From: an uncultured Desulfovibrio sp.
GTDB lineage: Bacteria; Desulfobacterota; Desulfovibrionia; Desulfovibrionales; Desulfovibrionaceae
Assembly (NCBI GenBank): GCA_944327295.1
Contig: CALVHF010000009.1
Location: 1-44,149, forward strand
Direction of reading: 5' to 3'
Length of the DNA: 44,149 nt
Shown here: positions 1 to 8,592 of the stretch, piece after piece
Position numbering within the stretch: position 1 is the stretch's first letter
How the letters are laid out: every line of letters begins with the position of its first letter
Position numbers and translations under genes: made by a program
Notes under the pieces: generated by a model
Databases searched by the model: none
What the model was told of the DNA's origin: nothing
The model's input: only the letters and a program-made list of their open reading frames with translations

Positions 1-77
1 AATGCGGCCGAATTGACATTCGGCCCCGCTATCCATCCCCACGCTCACGCGTGGGGAATTCCGCGGATTTTGTTAAA
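1..77 (-). repeat. Solo IS200/IS605-like right-end repeat, copy A, at the window edge
   Basis: This 77-nt stretch reappears, five bases shorter, at 7572-7643. It contains a perfect 8-bp palindrome (GGCCGAAT/ATTCGGCC, 6-13 and 18-25, loop TGAC) and a hairpin CCCCACGC/GCGTGGGG near 37-56. Read on the minus strand, the order is GGAATTCC, GC-rich hairpin, then GAATGTCAA. The tnpB relic end at 9755 shows the same order and the same string GAATGTCAATT, which is why I read it as an IS200/IS605-type right end or a small palindromic element derived from one. It lies directly downstream of purN. It touches the first base of the window, so the repeat may continue outside. No transposase is attached. Confidence 0.55.
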
Positions 78-79
78 CA

Positions 80-760
80 CTAGAAGCCCTTTTCCAGCGG
101 CGGCCAGACAAGGCAGTTGTCCGGCACCGAAGCCAGTTCCCTGTCTGCCCTCGTCGCTATGTGGACATGACGGCCCTGCACGCTGACTCTGCCTTCAGCC
201 AGCCACTGCAGTGCCTGGGGATAGATTCTGTGCTCCAGGACATGAATGCGGTTCATGAGATCATCGGTGTTGTCTTCGGCATTGCATGGCACGGCAGCCT
301 GAATGATGACCGGACCGCTGTCCACTTTCATGTCCACAAAGTGCACGGTGCAGCCGGAGAGCTTCACCCCGTACTCCACGGCATCGGCACCGGCGTGCAC
401 GCCGCCGCCAAAGGCCGGCAAAAGGGAGGGATGGATGTTAATAACCTTCTGGGGAAAGGCTTCCAGGAAGCCCCGGGTCAGAAGGCGCATGTAGCCTGCC
501 AGCACAATGACCTCGGCACCGCTTTCCCTGAGGGCCTGCACCATGACGGCATCAAAGGCCTCTCGGCTGGCATACTTTGTGTGGTCTTCCATCTTCCAGG
601 GCAGACCCGCAGCTCTGGCTCGTTCCAGAACCCTGGCATTGGGACGGTTGCAGAACACGAGGCGTATGTCCACATCCAGGATGCCGGCCTGCATGAGATC
701 AATCATGGCCTGGGCATTGGTTCCGTTTCCGGAGGCAAGTATAGCTATGGGCAGAGACAT
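80..760 (-). CDS. purN: Phosphoribosylglycinamide formyltransferase (PurN)
   Basis: PurN transfers a formyl group from N10-formyltetrahydrofolate to glycinamide ribonucleotide, the third step of cytosolic purine synthesis. The 226-residue protein has the family N-terminus (ILASGNGTN, the phosphate-binding loop), the folate and catalytic segment INIHPSLLPAFGG with its Asn and His, and the later segment HFVDMKVDSGPVI with the conserved Asp. Length is normal. The start at 760 is preceded by AGGAGAG at good spacing; an in-frame ATG at 793 lies inside the upstream gene and lacks a ribosome site. It follows cobA-hemD by 13 nt and is probably the last gene of the pepA operon. Its TAG stop sits in a CTAG just before repeat copy A. 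Confidence 0.95.
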   Translation of the reverse strand: MSLPIAILASGNGTNAQAMIDLMQAGILDVDIRLVFCNRPNARVLERARAAGLPWKMEDHTKYASREAFDAVMVQALRESGAEVIVLAGYMRLLTRGFLEAFPQKVINIHPSLLPAFGGGVHAGADAVEYGVKLSGCTVHFVDMKVDSGPVIIQAAVPCNAEDNTDDLMNRIHVLEHRIYPQALQWLAEGRVSVQGRHVHIATRADRELASVPDNCLVWPPLEKGF

Positions 761-773
761 AGGCTCTCCTTTG

Positions 774-2291
774 TTATTTGCCGTAATGGGCAATCAGGGC
801 GTCCACGAGATGAGGGATGGTGTAGTTTTCGGGCTGTATCTGCGCCGCAAGGCCATGCCGGGTCAGTGTTTGCGCCGTCACGGGCCCGATGGCAGCCAGA
901 AGAACGGAAGGATGCTCCTTCATGACCTCTGCCGGCACCAGGGAAAGGAAGTTTTCCACCGTGGACGAGGAGCCGAAGGTGACACAGTCCACTTCTCCGG
1001 CCAGGATGCGATCAAGGACTTCCTGTCTGGGAGCTTCCTCGGGCACGGTTTCGTAGCAGGGTACCACGTCGACCACGGCATGAGCCTCGCGCAGTGCCTC
1101 GGGCAGCACTTCCCTGGCCTTGGCAGCCCTGGGCAGGAGGAAGCGTGCCTTGTCCAGCGGTCCCTGCCTGCGCAGGGCTTCCACAATGCCTTCGGCCACA
1201 TACTTGTTGGGCACAAGGTCCGCATGCAGTCCGTGGGCTTCCAGGGCACTGGCCGTGGCAGGTCCTATGGCCACAAGGCGGCAGGAGGAAAGGGCCCTGG
1301 CATCAAGCCCCTTCCTGCGCAGGGCCTTCCAGAAGAAGCGTACGCCGTTGACGGAGGTGAAGATGACCCACTGATAGGAGCCAAGCTCGGCCACGGCCTG
1401 ATCAAGCCTGCTCTCGTCCGGCAGGGGATCAATGCGTATGGTCGGAAATTCAATGACTTCGGCACCAAGTTCCTGCAGCCTGGCAGCAAGGCCGCTGGCC
1501 TGCTCCCTGGCTCTGGTCACCACAATGCGTCGTCCGAACAGGGGACGCTGCTCAAACCAGTTGAGCTCGTCATGCAGCTGGCACACCTTGCCGACCACGA
1601 TGACAGAGGGGTTGGTAAAGCCCTGCCTCTTCGCCTCCTCGGGGAGCTGTTCCAGGGTGGAGACAAGGGAGCGCTGCTGCGGTGTCGTCCCCCTGTACAC
1701 AAGGGCTGCGGGCGTGTCGGCTGGCAGCCCCTCGGCCAGAAGATTGCGCACGATGAAGGGCAGATTCTTCATGCCCATGACAAAGACCAGGGTGGAGGCG
1801 CTGCGGGCCAGGGCGGTCCAGTTGATGGCGCTCTGTGCCTTGTCCGGATTCTCATGGCCCGTGACAATGGTGACGGAGGAGGCATAGTCCCTGTGCGTCA
1901 GGGGAATGCCTGCGTAGGCCGGAGCCGCAATGGTGGAGGAAATGCCGGGGATTTCCTCAAACTGCACGCCTGCCTGCAGCAGTTCCTGGGCCTCTTCGCC
2001 GCCGCGGCCGAAGATGTAGGGATCGCCGCCCTTGAGACGGGCCACCATCTTGCCTTCCCTGGCCTTGGCCACAAGCAGGGCATTGATCTCGTGCTGTTTC
2101 AGGGCATGCTGGTCGGCAATCTTGCCCACATAGATGCGCTCTGCGTCCTTGCCGGCAAAAGAAAGGAAACTGGCATTGGCCAGTGCGTCGTAGACAACCA
2201 CGTCAGCCTTGGCCAAGACATCCCTGGCCTTCAGGGTCAGCAGGCCGAAATCTCCGGGGCCTGCTCCAATCAGATACACTTTGCCGCTCAT
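774..2291 (-). CDS. cobA-hemD: Fused uroporphyrinogen-III C-methyltransferase / uroporphyrinogen-III synthase
   Basis: This 505-residue protein joins two enzymes of tetrapyrrole synthesis. Residues about 1-245 are a SAM-dependent uroporphyrinogen-III methyltransferase, with YLIGAGPGDFGLLT at the N-terminus and GGDPYIFGRGGEEA, making precorrin-2 for siroheme and cobalamin. Residues about 250-505 are a HemD-type synthase, starting near RRIVVTRAREQASGLAARL, which closes and isomerises hydroxymethylbilane. Such fusions are known in Desulfovibrio and clostridia, where siroheme serves sulfite reductase. Its ATG overlaps the pepA stop (ATGA), so it is translationally coupled to pepA; purN follows after 13 nt. 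Confidence 0.93.
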   Translation of the reverse strand: MSGKVYLIGAGPGDFGLLTLKARDVLAKADVVVYDALANASFLSFAGKDAERIYVGKIADQHALKQHEINALLVAKAREGKMVARLKGGDPYIFGRGGEEAQELLQAGVQFEEIPGISSTIAAPAYAGIPLTHRDYASSVTIVTGHENPDKAQSAINWTALARSASTLVFVMGMKNLPFIVRNLLAEGLPADTPAALVYRGTTPQQRSLVSTLEQLPEEAKRQGFTNPSVIVVGKVCQLHDELNWFEQRPLFGRRIVVTRAREQASGLAARLQELGAEVIEFPTIRIDPLPDESRLDQAVAELGSYQWVIFTSVNGVRFFWKALRRKGLDARALSSCRLVAIGPATASALEAHGLHADLVPNKYVAEGIVEALRRQGPLDKARFLLPRAAKAREVLPEALREAHAVVDVVPCYETVPEEAPRQEVLDRILAGEVDCVTFGSSSTVENFLSLVPAEVMKEHPSVLLAAIGPVTAQTLTRHGLAAQIQPENYTIPHLVDALIAHYGK

Positions 2292-3802
2292 GCAAGGCCT
2301 CCGCGTCCCAGTTCAAGTAATGTGCGTGTGGCAAAACCCGTGGCACCCTTGCTGCACAGGACAGAGCCCTCGTCCGACCAGTCCACTCCGGCAATGTCCA
2401 GATGGGCCCAGAGGGTGTCGTCCTTGATAAAGTGCTCAAGGTACAGGGCTGCCGTAATGGCGCCACCTTCCCTGCTTGAAGCCGTATGGCAGATGTCGGC
2501 TACAGGGCTTGCCAGCTTCTTTTTGTAGCCCGGCCACAGGGGCAGCTGCCAGTAGTTTTCTCCTGCGCAGTGTCCGGCGCTGATCACCCGTTCCGCAAGA
2601 GCCGTATCATTGCAGAAGAGTCCTGCCACCTCATCACCCAGGGCCACGGCGCAGGCACCCGTGAGTGTTGCCACGTCAACGACAGCTGCGGGATTCCAGC
2701 GCTCCTGGGCGTAGGCTAGGGCGTCGCAGAGCACAAGGCGGCCTTCTGCATCGGTATTGATGATTTCTATCCTGTCGCCGGAAAGGCCCGTGACCACGTC
2801 ACCGGGACGGGTAGCATTGCCATCGGGCATGTTTTCTGCCAAAGCAAGCAGACCGACGACCCTGTGCGGCACTTCCTCCTCGGCCAGAGCCATGAGGGCG
2901 GCAAAAGTCGCGGCTGCTCCGGTCATGTCGCTCTTCATGAGATGCATTCTGGCTGAAGGCTTCAGAGAAAGGCCGCCGGAGTCAAAGGTAATGCCCTTGC
3001 CCACAAGCACCAGGGGCTGTTCGTCCTCATGGCCCTTGGGAGCATACTCCAGAACGACCAAGCGGGGCGGATGGGCCCCGCCTCTGCCCACGGCAAGATG
3101 GGCTCCAAAGCCCTCGCGCTCCAGGTCCTGTTCATCCAGAACCTCGCAGCGCACACCTCTCTCCTGAGCCGCCAGTCGGACCTTGCTGGCAAAGGCATCC
3201 GGGAAGAGAAGATTGCCAGGCGTATTGGCAAGATCTCTGGCCCTGTTGACTGCCAGGGCAGCTGTTTCACCACGTCTGGCCGCTTCCCTTGCCTGATTGG
3301 GCACAAATTCGTCTCTGAAGCCCACAGCAAGCCACTCGACCTTGGGCAGCAGCTCGTCCCTCGTGGTCTGCTTGAACAGCGTGAGCTCGTGATTGGCCAA
3401 GACACTGGCATAGACGGCCTCTTCCAGAAGACGGATGCCATTGCCGAGACGCATGAAGCAGTAAAAAGGAATATGCACCGAGGTCAGATGCATGGCCCTG
3501 ACCCTGCGGACAGCTCTGGCAAAGGCCTCCCGGACCGCTCCCTCGACGCCCTGTCCGGGCTTCTGCCGGCCCAGACCGATAAACATGACACGGGAATAGG
3601 GCAGATCGGGATGTCCGTAGACAATGCTGATCTCCTTGTCGCGCCCCGTCACATCCCTCATGCCGGGAGCAATGTGCAAAAAGGGTGCAGCTTCACCAAG
3701 TTCCGGGCATGTTTCGAGGATTTTTTCCCCTTCCCAGAGCGGAACAAGGGCAATGTCGGCAGACCACTTGTCTTCGCCGCCTGCCTGAAAACGAATATCC
3801 AT
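2288..3802 (-). CDS. pepA: Leucyl aminopeptidase, M17 family (PepA)
   Basis: A cytosolic two-metal aminopeptidase that removes N-terminal residues from peptides. The catalytic C-terminal half carries the family signatures GKGITFDSGGLSLKPS (metal-binding Lys and Asp) and NTDAEGRLVL (Asp, Glu and catalytic Arg). The N-terminal half is the variable macrodomain-like region. I start it at the ATG at 3802 (504 residues) because AGGAG lies 10 nt upstream; the TTG at 3811 would sit on top of that site. It is the first gene of a probable pepA/cobA-hemD/purN operon and is divergent from hemW across 282 nt that must hold both promoters. Confidence 0.93.
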   Translation of the reverse strand: MDIRFQAGGEDKWSADIALVPLWEGEKILETCPELGEAAPFLHIAPGMRDVTGRDKEISIVYGHPDLPYSRVMFIGLGRQKPGQGVEGAVREAFARAVRRVRAMHLTSVHIPFYCFMRLGNGIRLLEEAVYASVLANHELTLFKQTTRDELLPKVEWLAVGFRDEFVPNQAREAARRGETAALAVNRARDLANTPGNLLFPDAFASKVRLAAQERGVRCEVLDEQDLEREGFGAHLAVGRGGAHPPRLVVLEYAPKGHEDEQPLVLVGKGITFDSGGLSLKPSARMHLMKSDMTGAAATFAALMALAEEEVPHRVVGLLALAENMPDGNATRPGDVVTGLSGDRIEIINTDAEGRLVLCDALAYAQERWNPAAVVDVATLTGACAVALGDEVAGLFCNDTALAERVISAGHCAGENYWQLPLWPGYKKKLASPVADICHTASSREGGAITAALYLEHFIKDDTLWAHLDIAGVDWSDEGSVLCSKGATGFATRTLLELGRGGLA

Positions 3803-4084
3803 AAAGGTCAAACTCCTTTTTTTCAGAGAAAAGGACTATACCTGCACAAAGCCTCTCTTGCCAAGCCTTATTCCCAAGCTTCCCCCCTGCTTTGCCTGTC
3901 TTTTCCGAAGGTTGATCGGTCAGTCCGCCTCTCCTGGCCCCCTGTCCTGCCGCCAGCTCTGCCACTCCGGTCCCTGCCTGTCCTTGCCGTTTTTCTTGGT
4001 CTTCACGGCCTTGTACGATCTCCCTACTCCGCGAGCCTTTCCAAAAGCTTTCGGACTGCCACCCCTGCCATCCTTTCTGTCGCC

Positions 4085-5311
4085 ATGCTTGTCTACATAC
4101 ATGTTCCCTTCTGCCGCAAACGCTGCGCCTACTGCGCCTTCTATTCCAGTGCTCTCCACAACAGGCCTGTGCCCTCAGGCTATCTGCCAGGCCTGCACAG
4201 GGAACTGGCCTGGTGGAGCACCCATGTGGCCGACCTTGTTCCAGAACCTTCGGATCAGCGCGTCACCAGCATCTTCCTTGGCGGAGGCACGCCGAGCCTG
4301 CTTGAACCCGCAGACGTGGGCTGTCTTCTGGACGCTCTGGCGAGGAACTTCTCCCTGGCAGAAAATGTAGAAGTCACCCTTGAGGCCAATCCCGATTCCC
4401 TGCACACAAAAGAGCGCGCCCTGGACTTTCGCAGGGCCGGCATCAACAGACTCTCCCTGGGCGTGCAGAGCCTTGAGAAAGAGGAGCTCAGGATCATGGG
4501 CCGCATTCACGGCCCCGAGGAAGTCCGCCAGGCCTGCGAGGCCATTCATGCGGCAGGCTTTTGCTCCTTCAATATGGATCTCATCTGGGGGCTGCCGGAA
4601 CAGAGCCTGAACGGCTGGCTCAGCGTACTGCAACGCGCATGCAGGCTTGGCCCGGATCACATTTCCGCCTACAGCCTGACCCTGGAAGAGGGCACGCCCC
4701 TGGCCGAGGCTGTTGTCAGGGGACGGCTCGAACTGCCCTCGGAAGAGGTGACGACAGCCATGTTTCTTGAAGGCCATGCCCTGCTTGCCGCCGAAGGCTT
4801 CAGCCACTACGAGATTTCCAACTACGCACGACAAGGTCATGTCTGCCGCCACAATATGGGCTACTGGCAGCAGCAGGACTACCTTGGCCTGGGGCCTGGA
4901 GCTGTCTCGACACTGAAGGATGTACGCTTCGCCCAGCCGGAAGACTACAGTCTATGGCTTGAGCACATGGAGCAGGGCGCCATTCTGCCCGAAACAGAAG
5001 TCCTGCCTCCGTCCACGAAGACTGAAGAACTAGTCATGCTCAGTCTGCGCACGGCCAGAGGCCTCAGCCTCTCAAGCTACAGTCAGGCCTGCGGCCGGGA
5101 CTTTCTGGAAGAAAACAGGTCCCTTGTGCAGGCTCTGCTCAGGGACGGACTGGCTGTCCTTGTCCGCCAAGATACTGAAGGAGATGGCAACACTGATAAA
5201 AAAAGTCTCCGGAACAGTGGCAGCATGCACTTTACCCTGACACCGGAAGGCATGCTCGTGTCCAATGATATCATATCCCGGCTCTTTGCCGACATGGGTG
5301 CCGGCAAATAA
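4085..5311 (+). CDS. hemW: Radical SAM protein HemW, putative heme chaperone
   Basis: This 408-residue protein begins with the HemW/HemN radical SAM core: IHVPFCRKRCAYC has cysteines 10, 14 and 17 in CxxxCxxC spacing for the 4Fe-4S cluster. It then has the glycine-rich SAM segment FLGGGTPSLL and the TLEANPDSL segment. Family members of this length without the extra N-terminal part of true HemN are now regarded as heme chaperones rather than coproporphyrinogen oxidases. The reading frame is open well upstream, but similarity starts at ATG 4085; the ribosome site there is weak, so the start is moderately sure. Nearby cobA-hemD is also a tetrapyrrole gene, but is transcribed in the opposite direction. 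Confidence 0.88.
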   Translation: MLVYIHVPFCRKRCAYCAFYSSALHNRPVPSGYLPGLHRELAWWSTHVADLVPEPSDQRVTSIFLGGGTPSLLEPADVGCLLDALARNFSLAENVEVTLEANPDSLHTKERALDFRRAGINRLSLGVQSLEKEELRIMGRIHGPEEVRQACEAIHAAGFCSFNMDLIWGLPEQSLNGWLSVLQRACRLGPDHISAYSLTLEEGTPLAEAVVRGRLELPSEEVTTAMFLEGHALLAAEGFSHYEISNYARQGHVCRHNMGYWQQQDYLGLGPGAVSTLKDVRFAQPEDYSLWLEHMEQGAILPETEVLPPSTKTEELVMLSLRTARGLSLSSYSQACGRDFLEENRSLVQALLRDGLAVLVRQDTEGDGNTDKKSLRNSGSMHFTLTPEGMLVSNDIISRLFADMGAGK

Positions 5312-5347
5312 GATAAAAAAGACTGCTCTGCTTTTTTCAAAGATGTA

Positions 5348-5376
5348 TTGACAGAATGAATGCATTTTCTTATAAA
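5348..5376 (+). promoter_or_regulatory. Near-consensus sigma-70 promoter for rtcB
   Basis: TTGACA at 5348-5353 and TATAAA at 5371-5376 are separated by exactly 17 nt, one base from full consensus. Transcription would start near 5383, giving a leader of about 108 nt before the rtcB start codon. The sequence around it is A+T-rich compared with the flanking genes. No operator is evident. Confidence 0.7.
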
Positions 5377-5490
5377 GAGATACTTCTTCCGTTGCATGTA
5401 GAAGAACAGGCCTGAGCTGTCCTATTCCTGACAAGTTTGATCCGCTTGTGCAGGAAGGAAGACAGCAGGCCATGGAAAAACGAGGAAAAC

Positions 5491-6696
5491 ATGCTCGAAG
5501 TAAAGGGAACGTACAACACTGCCAAGGTGTTTACCGATGACGTGGACAGTGTTTCCCTGGCCCAGATACGGGAACTGTGCGATCAGGAATTTGTCGCCGC
5601 AAGCCGCATCCGCCTCATGCCGGATGTGCATGCCGGTGCCGGGTGCACCATTGGCACTACCATGACCATAACCAACAAAATCGTGCCTAATCTCGTGGGC
5701 GTCGACATCGGTTGTGGTATGGAAACAGTGCGCATCAGCGAAGATCACCTGGATTTGCCAAGGCTTGATGCCCTGATTCACGAAAGGATACCGGCAGGCT
5801 TTGATACGAGAAAAACACCGCACGCCCTGCTTGCGGACATCAATCTCAAGGATCTGTGCTGCCTCGATCGCGTGCACCGCAAGCGTGCGGAACTGAGCAT
5901 AGGCACCCTGGGCGGCGGCAATCACTTCATCGAGGTGAATCAGGATGACGAGGGAAGGCTCTATATCGTCATCCATTCCGGCAGTCGTCACCTGGGGCTA
6001 GAAGTGGCCCATCACTACCAGGAAACAGGTTTTCAGGTCCTCAACGGATCGGATGGGGCCAGCCGCAAAGCGCTGGTGGAACGCCTCAAGGCCGAAGGAC
6101 GGGCCAGGGAGATTCAGGCCCGGCTCAAGGCTCTCAAGGAAATCGTCCGCTGCCCGGTTCCAAGGGATCTTGCCTATCTGAGCGGCGATCTCTTTGAGCA
6201 ATATGTGCACGACATGAAGATCGTGCAGCACTTCGCCCTGCTCAACCGCAAGGCCATGATGGAGGAAATTCTCTCCGGCATGAACCTGCATGTGGAAGAG
6301 CAGTTCACAACCATTCACAACTATCTTGACACGGAGCACATGATTCTGCGCAAGGGTGCCGTCTCTGCCCGCAAGGGCGAGCTTTTGCTCATTCCCATCA
6401 ACATGCGCGATGGAAGCCTCATCTGTGTCGGCAAGGGCAACGAGGATTGGAACTGCTCGGCACCCCATGGTGCCGGTCGGCTGATGAGCCGGCACAAGGC
6501 CAGACGCAGCTTCACCGTGGACGAGTTTGCAGCCCAGATGCACGGCGTCTACTCCACATCCGTAAATTCCTCGACCATCGACGAGTGCCCCATGGCGTAC
6601 AAGAGCATGCAAAACATCCTCGATAATATCGGGCCCACTGCAGACGTGCTCAGAATCATCCGTCCCATCTACAACTTCAAGGCCTGCGGCGACTAG
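5491..6696 (+). CDS. rtcB: RtcB-family RNA ligase
   Basis: RtcB joins RNA 2',3'-cyclic phosphate or 3'-phosphate ends to 5'-hydroxyl ends using GTP and manganese, in RNA repair. The 401-residue protein shows the metal-binding segments PDVHAGAGCTIG and VGVDIGCGM (Asp and Cys ligands), GGGNHFIEV, and HSGSRHLG. In CSAPHGAGR, His326 is the expected guanylylated residue. Length matches the compact bacterial type. ATG 5491 is chosen for the GAGG seven bases upstream and because the protein family begins here. No archease or RtcA gene is adjacent. The gene has its own strong promoter at 5348, so it is likely transcribed alone. Confidence 0.92.
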   Translation: MLEVKGTYNTAKVFTDDVDSVSLAQIRELCDQEFVAASRIRLMPDVHAGAGCTIGTTMTITNKIVPNLVGVDIGCGMETVRISEDHLDLPRLDALIHERIPAGFDTRKTPHALLADINLKDLCCLDRVHRKRAELSIGTLGGGNHFIEVNQDDEGRLYIVIHSGSRHLGLEVAHHYQETGFQVLNGSDGASRKALVERLKAEGRAREIQARLKALKEIVRCPVPRDLAYLSGDLFEQYVHDMKIVQHFALLNRKAMMEEILSGMNLHVEEQFTTIHNYLDTEHMILRKGAVSARKGELLLIPINMRDGSLICVGKGNEDWNCSAPHGAGRLMSRHKARRSFTVDEFAAQMHGVYSTSVNSSTIDECPMAYKSMQNILDNIGPTADVLRIIRPIYNFKACGD

Positions 6697-6860
6697 CACA
6701 AGGCCCTGTCCGGCCCCCTTCCTGTCCCGGGAAGCCAGGCCCGCCTTTCCAGCTCTTTTTTGCGGCCCCTGTTCATCCGATACATTGTGTACAAAGGGCC
6801 GCACCATACAGAGGCAGGCCTCTGTCCCATCTCTTTCCGGGGCAGAGACCTTCTTTCCTC

Positions 6861-7441
6861 TTATCTGCTTCTCTTTGTGTCGTCCTGCCAGCGATCAAAG
6901 GCAGCACTCCAGCAGACCTTTTCGTCGGCAGCACCGTCGTCCGTCGCGGAGCCCGGAACGCGCCCTGCCAGAAACTGGGGAATCTCGTCTGCCAGGAAGG
7001 CAAAGCTTGCCTGCACGCCCACGACTCTACGCCTGTCCAGGGACAGATCGTCACAGCCTGCCTCCGCATCGATATCGGCGCCCAGGAAGACAAATTCCCA
7101 GCCCTGCTTCTTTTGCTCGTCAATCATGCTGCGGATGTTCTTCCGGCTGTACTCGCGACTGAAATTTTCCGAGTTTGCGGGTGGGCGGCCGCTGCCCTTG
7201 CCGCTGCCGTTTTTTTCCAGTGTCTCAATTCTGGCCAACAATTGCCGGACCCGTGCCTTGAGGCTCATGTTTTCAGTCTGCAGCCTGGCATTGTCGGCCT
7301 TGAGCTCCATAATTTCAGCCACCCCCCTGTCCAGGTAAGCCTTTACAGGTTCCGGAGTAAGGCGAACGCTCTCATCTCCTCTGGTGTCATTTGCACGGGA
7401 AGATGTGTCTTCGGCATCTGGCCGGCAGGTTGGCAGCTTCG
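6861..7441 (-). pseudogene. C-terminal fragment of a VWA-domain protein, behind an odd coiled-coil segment
   Basis: The frame is open from just after a TAA near 7442 to the stop at 6861, with no good start codon other than a GTG at 7322. The last third (ENFSREYSRKNIRSMI then GWEFVFLGADID) resembles the end of bacterial von Willebrand A proteins whose N-terminus (FILDNSGSM) lies at 7644-7727. The middle of that domain is missing. In front is a charged, heptad-like stretch (ADNARLQTENMSLKARV, LLARIETLEK) followed by a Gly/Ser/Pro-rich linker; this could be part of the original protein, or the N-terminus of an IS66-type transposase fused by rearrangement. I infer one gene broken by the element at 7572-7643 with loss of internal sequence. 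Confidence 0.5.
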
Positions 7442-7571
7442 GTTACTCATGTCTGCTAACTACCCAAAATCAAAGGATGTGGTAACCACCCCCTGAGCGG
7501 ATACGCTATTGTGCTATTTCAGTAGGAGATGGAGCCACAACTGCCATTATAGAGCAGTATATCAGAGGTCA

Positions 7572-7643
7572 AATGCGGCCGAATTGACATTCGGCCCCTC
7601 TATCCATCCCACACGCGTGGGGAATTCCGCGGATTTTGTTAAA
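7572..7643 (-). repeat. Solo IS200/IS605-like right-end repeat, copy B
   Basis: This copy matches positions 1-77 nearly base for base, but its inner hairpin has lost five bases (CCCACACGCGTGGGG in place of the longer stem). The 8-bp palindrome with loop TGAC is at 7577-7596. It interrupts the VWA gene straight after codon 28 (GSF). On the low-coordinate side, 7442-7571 holds no gene; I see only a small palindrome GTGGTAACCAC near 7479-7490, possibly a remnant of another insertion. As both copies share sequence on each side of the hairpin, the repeated unit is at least 72 nt and is not merely a terminator. Confidence 0.55.
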
Positions 7644-7727
7644 ACTGCCCATGGTATCGCCTTCCAGGCCTGCCATGGATCCGCTGTTGTCCAGAATGAA
7701 AGCGATTTCACAAAGATCCCGGCTCAT
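7644..7727 (-). pseudogene. N-terminal stub of a VWA-domain protein
   Basis: ATG 7727 follows GGAGG at 6-nt spacing and opens a frame reading MSRDLCEIAFILDNSGSM, then AGLEGDTMGSF, before running into repeat copy B and a stop near 7569. DNSGS is the metal-ion-dependent adhesion site (DxSxS) of the von Willebrand A fold. Only the first beta strand and helix remain; the rest of the domain would need about 170 more residues. The intact ribosome site and start suggest recent interruption. The probable C-terminus lies at 6861-7441 on the same strand. Confidence 0.6.
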
Positions 7728-7880
7728 AACTGCCTCCGTATCTGCAAGAGTGTTTGTGCACTGCATGCCTCAAGGAACAGTCCATTGTCTCCTTGGGCAT
7801 GCACTCTTCACTAGCAGAAAGCCGGGTCAGAGGTGTCGCCTGTGAAGCGACACGACAAGTTTTTTCAAGGACCTGCAGGA

Positions 7881-8543
7881 TCACCCCTGCTGCAGGGAAA
7901 GAAGCTGCGTTGTGGCCAGATGCTCCATCTGCTCACAGATACCCAGGACCTGCACAGGATCGTTGCCTGCAGCACACAGACCGTGCCTGGCCATGAAAAC
8001 AGCCTGAATGTGCTCGTCTCCAAGACAGGCAGCCACATGTTCTGCCAGCATGGCTCCGCCAGGGGTAATGGCACCCACAAAGCCCAGCCTGTCGCGCCAG
8101 ACCTGGGCCTCGAAGAGGGACAAGGCCAACATCTGCTCTCTTGGCACACGCAGGGACAGGGCCAGCAGGGCCGCAGGGTGCACGTGGAGAATACAGCTCA
8201 CATCGCTGCGCCTGCGATAGATGGCAGCATGCATGGCGGTCTCGCTGGACAGGGATCTCCCGCAGATCAAGCTTCCGTCTGTCCGCGCCAGGGAAATGTC
8301 GCTGATTGTCATATGGCCCTTAGCCACACCGGTCCCGGTCACAAAGAAGACCGAACCCTCGGAGGGGCGCATGCTCATGTTGCCGTTGAAGCCACGCAGA
8401 AAGCCGCACGTCCAGGCATCGCGGCACGTGGTCAACATGCCTGTCAGAATCTTTCGGCACTCTTCCCTGTCCATGCCATATCTTTGCAGGTCCTTTCGGG
8501 TCCAGCCCACGGACGAAAGCCAGCGTTCTTCGGGATGTTTCAT
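7881..8543 (-). CDS. Class II aldolase/adducin family protein
   Basis: A 220-residue protein of the family that includes L-fuculose-1-phosphate aldolase and ribulose-5-phosphate 4-epimerase. Visible features are the phosphate loop GFNGNMSMR, SSETAMHAAIYRR with the catalytic-type Glu, the zinc-binding HVHP pair, and MARHG with the third His. These support a zinc-dependent cleavage or epimerisation of a phosphorylated sugar or related compound, but the substrate cannot be read from sequence. ATG 8543 has GGAG six bases upstream; the frame extends to 8612 without a ribosome site. It follows thiL by 49 nt and is probably co-transcribed with it. A 6-bp hairpin (TGTCGC/GCGACA) lies near 7833-7851 beyond its stop. 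Confidence 0.85.
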   Translation of the reverse strand: MKHPEERWLSSVGWTRKDLQRYGMDREECRKILTGMLTTCRDAWTCGFLRGFNGNMSMRPSEGSVFFVTGTGVAKGHMTISDISLARTDGSLICGRSLSSETAMHAAIYRRRSDVSCILHVHPAALLALSLRVPREQMLALSLFEAQVWRDRLGFVGAITPGGAMLAEHVAACLGDEHIQAVFMARHGLCAAGNDPVQVLGICEQMEHLATTQLLSLQQG

Positions 8544-8592
8544 GACCGTCTCCTTCTTCTGTCTGTACAGATCTGATCGCAGGCAAATGGCC

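Noticed and set aside
1..77. Resemblance of the hairpin repeat to a type I-E CRISPR repeat
   Set aside because: The string GGAATTCCCCACGCGTG followed by a G-rich arm looks like such repeats, but copies are single, 7.5 kb apart, differ in length, and share flanking sequence on both sides. There are no spacers and no cas genes.
66..82. CTAGTGT at the purN stop as a third copy of the 97-bp MITE
   Set aside because: Only the first seven or so bases agree (TAGTGT); the sequence then follows the other repeat (TTTAACAAAATCC), which also occurs at 7643 without TAGTGT before it. Probably chance.
507..2528. Very long plus-strand open frame opposite purN and cobA-hemD
   Set aside because: It lies antisense to two clear genes, has no family motif, and arises from the codon bias of G+C-rich genes. 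The same holds for the long frames opposite the helicase (10447-12948) and proB (36483-37628).
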